Source: Oceanimonas sp052119705
Lineage (GTDB): Bacteria > Pseudomonadota > Gammaproteobacteria > Enterobacterales > Aeromonadaceae
Assembly (NCBI RefSeq): GCF_052119705.1
Contig: NZ_JBGQOP010000006.1
Coordinates: forward strand, 62,001 to 126,000
Reading direction: 5' to 3'
Length of the DNA stretch: 64,000 bases
A program made the position numbers and the translations under genes. The stretch's first letter is position 1; the number at the start of each line of letters is the position of its first letter. This document shows, piece after piece, positions 60,583-64,000 of the stretch. The notes under the pieces are model-generated. The model did no database searches. It was not told where the DNA came from and saw only the letters and a program-made list of their open reading frames with translations.

Positions 60583-62559
60583 TTGGATGATGACAGCACA
60601 CGTATCGATGCTAACTTGACGGATCCTGCTGGGGATTTATCTGCGGATTTGTTGACGGGTCTCTTTGCGCCACAAGGCCCCTTGGTACAAGCGATAGCGG
60701 GCTTTCAGCCTAGAGCGGCGCAAATAGCCATGGCCGATGCCGTCACCCAAGCGCTGCACACTCAGCAACCGCTGGTGGTTGAGGCGGGCACTGGCACCGG
60801 CAAAACCTTCGCCTATTTGGCCCCTGTATTGGCGAGCGGTAAGAAAGTTATCCTCAGTACCGGCTCGCGCAATCTGCAAGAGCAGCTGTTTCATCGTGAC
60901 TTGCCGACGCTGATGAAGGCCATGCACTATCATCATCCGGTGGCGCTACTTAAGGGGCGCGCCAACTATATCTGCATCGAACGCCTTAATTTACTGAACG
61001 ACAGCGTGCCGCATTTGTCGCCGGAAGGCTTAGCCGACTTGCAAAGAGTGCGCCGCTTTATGCCCATGACCCACAGCGGGGATATTGGCGATATTCCGGG
61101 GTTGGCGGAGCGCAGTGACGTGTTGGCGCTGGTGACCAGCAATAACGACAACTGCTTAGGCCGAGAATGCGGCCATTATCAAGACTGCTTTCTGGTAAAG
61201 GCGCGCGCCAAGGCCATGGACGCACAGGTGGTGGTGGTGAATCATCATCTGTTTTTTGCCGACATGGCGGTGCGCGATACCGGCTTTGGCCAGCTTATTC
61301 CCGATGCCGACGCCTATATTCTCGATGAGGCTCATCAGCTGCCAGAGATTGCCGGCCAGTATTTTGGTCAGAGTCAGTCCAGTCGCCAATGGTTAGAATT
61401 AGCGCGTGACGTGCGGCTGGCGCAAAAAGTCGAAGCCAAAGACATGGCGCAAATTGCAAAGGCGGCAGATCAAATTGAGCGCCATGCCCAAGACTTGCGT
61501 CTTACCTTTGGTTACGACAGCTCGCGCGGCCAACTTAGGCCTATGTTGGCTAAGCCCGATGTGGGCCAAGCGCTGGTGCGCCTCAACGAAAGCGCCAGCT
61601 TCGCTTATGATGTTTTGAAGCTGGCGCTGGGGCGGGGCGAACAACTGGACCAAGGCTTTGAGCGCTTGGTGAGTATGCGCAGCCAATTAGAGTCGGTGAC
61701 GCGCATCCAAGAAGACGGCTATTCCTATTGGTTTGAATGCACGCGCCTGCACATTAGTTTTCATAAGACGCCCTTATCGGTGGCAGAGCGCTTTTCGGCG
61801 GAGCTGGCTAAAGAGAAGGTCAGTTGGATTTTCACCTCGGCCACCTTGGCGGTGGGTGACAGCTTTGGCCACTTTTGTGCGGACATGGGCCTCAATGATT
61901 GCCGTACCCTGCAATTAGACAGCCCCTTCGATTACGCCCAGCAGTCACGTTTATGTGTACCGCGCTATTTACCCGCTACCAATGCCCTTAATCGCGGCAA
62001 GCAATTGGCGGAAAGTTTGCTGGAGACCTTAAGCTTGGTACCCGGCGGCAGCTTTTTTCTCTGCACCAGCTATAAGGTGATGAATGAGGTGGCGGAAATT
62101 TTGCGCCAGCAATTAGATCGCACCATATTAGTGCAGGGTGAAGATAACAAGGTGCGCTTGCTCGAACGATTTAGCCAAGATGGTCGAGCGGTGTTAGTGG
62201 CCACCAGCAGCTTTTGGGAAGGCATAGACGTACGTGGGCAGGCATTACGATGCGTGGTGATCGACAAATTGCCTTTTAGTGCGCCAGACGATCCACAACT
62301 GAGCGCGCGGCTCGAAGACTGTAAACGCCGCGGTGAAGACGGCTTTGTCAAGGTGCAATTACCCAAGGCCATTATCACCTTAAAACAGGGCGTGGGCCGT
62401 TTGATCCGCGATATTAGCGATCAAGGCGTACTGATTATTACCGATGATAGATTAGTCAACCGCGCCTATGGCGGCGATTTTCTCAATAGTTTACCGGCCA
62501 TGCCGCGCACCCGAAGCCTGGCCGAGTTGAATGCTTTTTTATTAACGCTGGAGCAATAA
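60583..62559 (+). CDS. yoaA: YoaA, DinG/XPD-family ATP-dependent DNA helicase
   Basis: The 658-residue helicase has Walker A VEAGTGTGKTFAYLAPVL, the DEAH box YILDEAHQLPE, and C-terminal VATSSFWEGIDVRG and LKQGVGRLIRDISDQG. Four cysteines (NYICIERL, NCLGRECGHYQDC) form the iron-sulfur site of the XPD group. E. coli YoaA works with the HolC subunit at stalled forks. The apparent start is TTG with a weak ribosome site; the only nearby ATG is in another frame. The E. coli homology begins about 26 residues in. tsaB follows two bases after the stop. Confidence 0.93.
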   Translation: MDDDSTRIDANLTDPAGDLSADLLTGLFAPQGPLVQAIAGFQPRAAQIAMADAVTQALHTQQPLVVEAGTGTGKTFAYLAPVLASGKKVILSTGSRNLQEQLFHRDLPTLMKAMHYHHPVALLKGRANYICIERLNLLNDSVPHLSPEGLADLQRVRRFMPMTHSGDIGDIPGLAERSDVLALVTSNNDNCLGRECGHYQDCFLVKARAKAMDAQVVVVNHHLFFADMAVRDTGFGQLIPDADAYILDEAHQLPEIAGQYFGQSQSSRQWLELARDVRLAQKVEAKDMAQIAKAADQIERHAQDLRLTFGYDSSRGQLRPMLAKPDVGQALVRLNESASFAYDVLKLALGRGEQLDQGFERLVSMRSQLESVTRIQEDGYSYWFECTRLHISFHKTPLSVAERFSAELAKEKVSWIFTSATLAVGDSFGHFCADMGLNDCRTLQLDSPFDYAQQSRLCVPRYLPATNALNRGKQLAESLLETLSLVPGGSFFLCTSYKVMNEVAEILRQQLDRTILVQGEDNKVRLLERFSQDGRAVLVATSSFWEGIDVRGQALRCVVIDKLPFSAPDDPQLSARLEDCKRRGEDGFVKVQLPKAIITLKQGVGRLIRDISDQGVLIITDDRLVNRAYGGDFLNSLPAMPRTRSLAELNAFLLTLEQ

Positions 62560-62560
62560 T

Positions 62561-63286
62561 ATGACCCGCATTTCGGCCAAAATTTTGGCCATAGACACGG
62601 CCACCGAGGCCTGTTCAGCCGCCCTGTGGCAAGACGGCCGTTTACTTAGCCGTTATGAGGTCGCACCACGCGGTCATACGGACTTAATTTTGCCCATGGT
62701 GGCCGAGTTATTGGCAGAAAGTGAATTAACGCTTAACCAGCTGGATGCCATCGCCTTCGGCCGTGGTCCTGGCTCCTTTACGGGCGTGCGCATCACCTTG
62801 GGCGTGGCGCAAGGCCTAGCCTTTGGCGCCGATCTGCCCTTACTGGGCGTGTCTAATTTACAAGCGCTGGCGCAGGGCGCGTATCGAGTTTGCCGAGCCG
62901 AGTCGGCTTTAGCGGCGATAGATGCGCGCATGGGGGAGATTTACGTGGGCGGCTTTGCGCTACGTAATAATGATGGCGCTAGTGATGGTGAGGGCGATGG
63001 CCTGATGATCAGTACCGATCTCGAGCAAGTCCTCACACCGAGTGATTGGCTGGCAAGCACAGCGGGCCAAGGCTGGACTGTGGGTGTGGGCTCAGGCTTT
63101 GTCACCTATCCAGAGCTGAATGCCCGTTATGGTGAGCTATGCACGGCGTTGCCCTATCCCGAGGCGCAAGACTTATTGCCGCAGGCGTTAGCTATGTGGC
63201 AGCAAGGGCTAGGCGTGGCGGCAGCAGAGGCTGTGCCTGTCTATTTGCGAGACAAGGTCACCTGGCAAAAACTGCCAGGCCGCTAA
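62561..63286 (+). CDS. tsaB: TsaB, tRNA threonylcarbamoyladenosine synthesis partner
   Basis: The 241-residue protein is an inactive-type ASKHA fold: ILAIDTATEACSAALW, the HTDLILPMVAELL helix, AFGRGPGSFTGVRITLGVAQG and MGEIYVGGF. It binds TsaD and is needed to make t6A on tRNAs decoding ANN codons. The order yoaA, tsaB, then fadD is also found in E. coli. The end matches the usual short basic tail (LRDKVTWQKLPGR). Confidence 0.95.
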   Translation: MTRISAKILAIDTATEACSAALWQDGRLLSRYEVAPRGHTDLILPMVAELLAESELTLNQLDAIAFGRGPGSFTGVRITLGVAQGLAFGADLPLLGVSNLQALAQGAYRVCRAESALAAIDARMGEIYVGGFALRNNDGASDGEGDGLMISTDLEQVLTPSDWLASTAGQGWTVGVGSGFVTYPELNARYGELCTALPYPEAQDLLPQALAMWQQGLGVAAAEAVPVYLRDKVTWQKLPGR

Positions 63287-63296
63287 GGAAATACCC

Positions 63297-63446
63297 ATGG
63301 TTATATTTTCAATCAGGCAGCGTCTCGATAAGCAGTGCTTATTGTTTTACGCACAGCGCCCTTATCATCGCAGTTTGCAGTATCGATTGCGCCGACGACG
63401 TAATAATCTGCGCAGGACTCGCTTGTGGCATTTTAGGCAGCGTTAG
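63297..63446 (+). CDS. Small very basic ORF (49 aa) between tsaB and fadD
   Basis: The frame starts MVIFSIRQRLDKQCLLFYAQ and continues with RPYHRSLQYRLRRRRNNLRR to a TAG. About one third of residues are Arg. An AAGGAA ribosome site starts at the tsaB stop, six bases before the ATG. No family was recognised. It could be a real small cationic protein or a translated piece of the fadD 5' region. Confidence 0.4.
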   Translation: MVIFSIRQRLDKQCLLFYAQRPYHRSLQYRLRRRRNNLRRTRLWHFRQR

Positions 63447-63617
63447 TCACGTTATCATTCGCAATTTGTGTTATGTTTTAGTTACTTAATTGTGTTTAAT
63501 TGTCGGTATTAGAACGAGAGGTTTAGGCAAACGGCGTTAAATTTAGTAAAGGGTGATCCGGTTACGCGCGCCTATTCAGCTTTGTCATCGCGTTATGTCC
63601 TGTACTAGGAGAACAAT

Positions 63618-64000
63618 ATGGAACATGTTCAAGCAGAACCGCAGCCGCTGTCTTTCACGGGCAAGCCCTGGCTAAACCGATATCCAGACGACGTACCCGA
63701 CGAGATTGATGCCGATAAATTTAGCTCGTTAATGGAGATGTTTGAGCAGGGCGTTCGTGATTATGCCGATAAGCCGGCTTTTACTAACTTCGGTAAGACC
63801 ATCAGCTATCGGGAGCTAGATACCTTGTCGCGGGACTTTGCGGCTTACTTACAAAGTAGCCTGCAGCTCAGCGTCGGCGATCGTATCGCCCTTATGATGC
63901 CTAACCTGTTGCAGTATCCGGTGTGTTTGTTTGGCGCCTTGCGGGCGGGACTGGTGGTGGTGAACGTTAACCCCTTATATACGGCCCGTGAATTAAAATT
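63618..64000 (+). CDS. fadD: FadD long-chain acyl-CoA synthetase, 3' end cut by window edge
   Basis: The first 127 residues match E. coli FadD: KPWLNRYPDDVPDEIDADKF, SLMEMFEQGVRDYADKPAF, DRIALMMPNLLQYPV and RAGLVVVNVNPLYTARELK. The ATG has AGGAGAACA seven bases before it. The N-terminus has about 14 extra residues (MEHVQAEPQPLSFTG). FadD activates imported fatty acids with CoA for beta-oxidation at the inner membrane. No clear FadR site was found in the 170-base gap before it. Confidence 0.95.
   Translation, partial: MEHVQAEPQPLSFTGKPWLNRYPDDVPDEIDADKFSSLMEMFEQGVRDYADKPAFTNFGKTISYRELDTLSRDFAAYLQSSLQLSVGDRIALMMPNLLQYPVCLFGALRAGLVVVNVNPLYTARELK

Noticed and set aside
63139..63489. 116-residue frame overlapping the end of tsaB
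   Set aside because: Most of it is antiphase to tsaB, with no ribosome site; the 49-residue frame in the gap is the better candidate.

Overview
The window is a stretch of chromosome from a Gram-negative gammaproteobacterium. MSHA pilus genes, a MotY protein of sodium-driven polar flagella, LpxM, PqiABC, Tus and the yoaA-tsaB-fadD order together point to a marine, Vibrio/Aeromonas-like bacterium, most likely Aeromonadales (Oceanisphaera, Oceanimonas or Zobellella type). The genus is an inference. A tus gene with Ter-like DNA in front of it suggests the segment lies in the replication-terminus half of the chromosome. No tRNA, rRNA, CRISPR array, prophage or intact insertion sequence was found.

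Layout. 1-13.5 kb: a SulP anion transporter with a universal stress protein, a CPA2 antiporter, nagD, mtgA, an adenine deaminase, motY, a TauE-type exporter, lpxM with a coupled 33-residue membrane ORF, a DUF3025 gene and a hybrid histidine kinase. 13.9-16.5 kb: dadA and an AEC-family transporter. 17-31.7 kb: the MSHA type IV pilus locus (mshI, mshI2, J, K, L, N, E, G, pilin, C, D, O, P, Q), with no mshM and no mshF. 31.9-41.4 kb: a PAS/degenerate-GGDEF/EAL gene, a repeat-rich scar with pieces of an IS256-like element and a REP-associated tyrosine transposase (RAYT), the pqiABC operon, and a response regulator-CheC-GGDEF operon. 41.7-48.2 kb: aspC, tus and the Fur-type fbpABC iron(III) importer. 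48.6-56 kb: the full hisGDCBHAF(IE) operon behind a His-rich leader peptide and attenuator. 56.3-64 kb: an orphan TAXI-type binding protein whose two halves appear swapped, a ZIP-like transporter, a KefB/C-type antiporter, yoaA, tsaB, a small basic ORF and the start of fadD.

How the genes work together. MshE carries both c-di-GMP-binding MshEN motifs. A probable c-di-GMP phosphodiesterase lies directly after mshQ, and a complete diguanylate cyclase with an I-site lies 8 kb on in a phospho-signalling operon, so c-di-GMP control of pilus-based attachment is a reasonable theme. The his operon shows textbook attenuation and fbpA shows textbook Fur control.

The most distinctive signals are: (i) a family of GTAG-headed REP/BIME repeats at nine places, built from interchangeable arm types, with a broken RAYT among them; (ii) the apparently circularly permuted TAXI protein; (iii) opposed Ter-like sites at the tus start; (iv) the small ORF coupled to lpxM; (v) the reduced MSHA gene set with an A+T-rich pilin/adhesin half. 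I saw no wholly new multi-gene system; these are the leads I would pursue.
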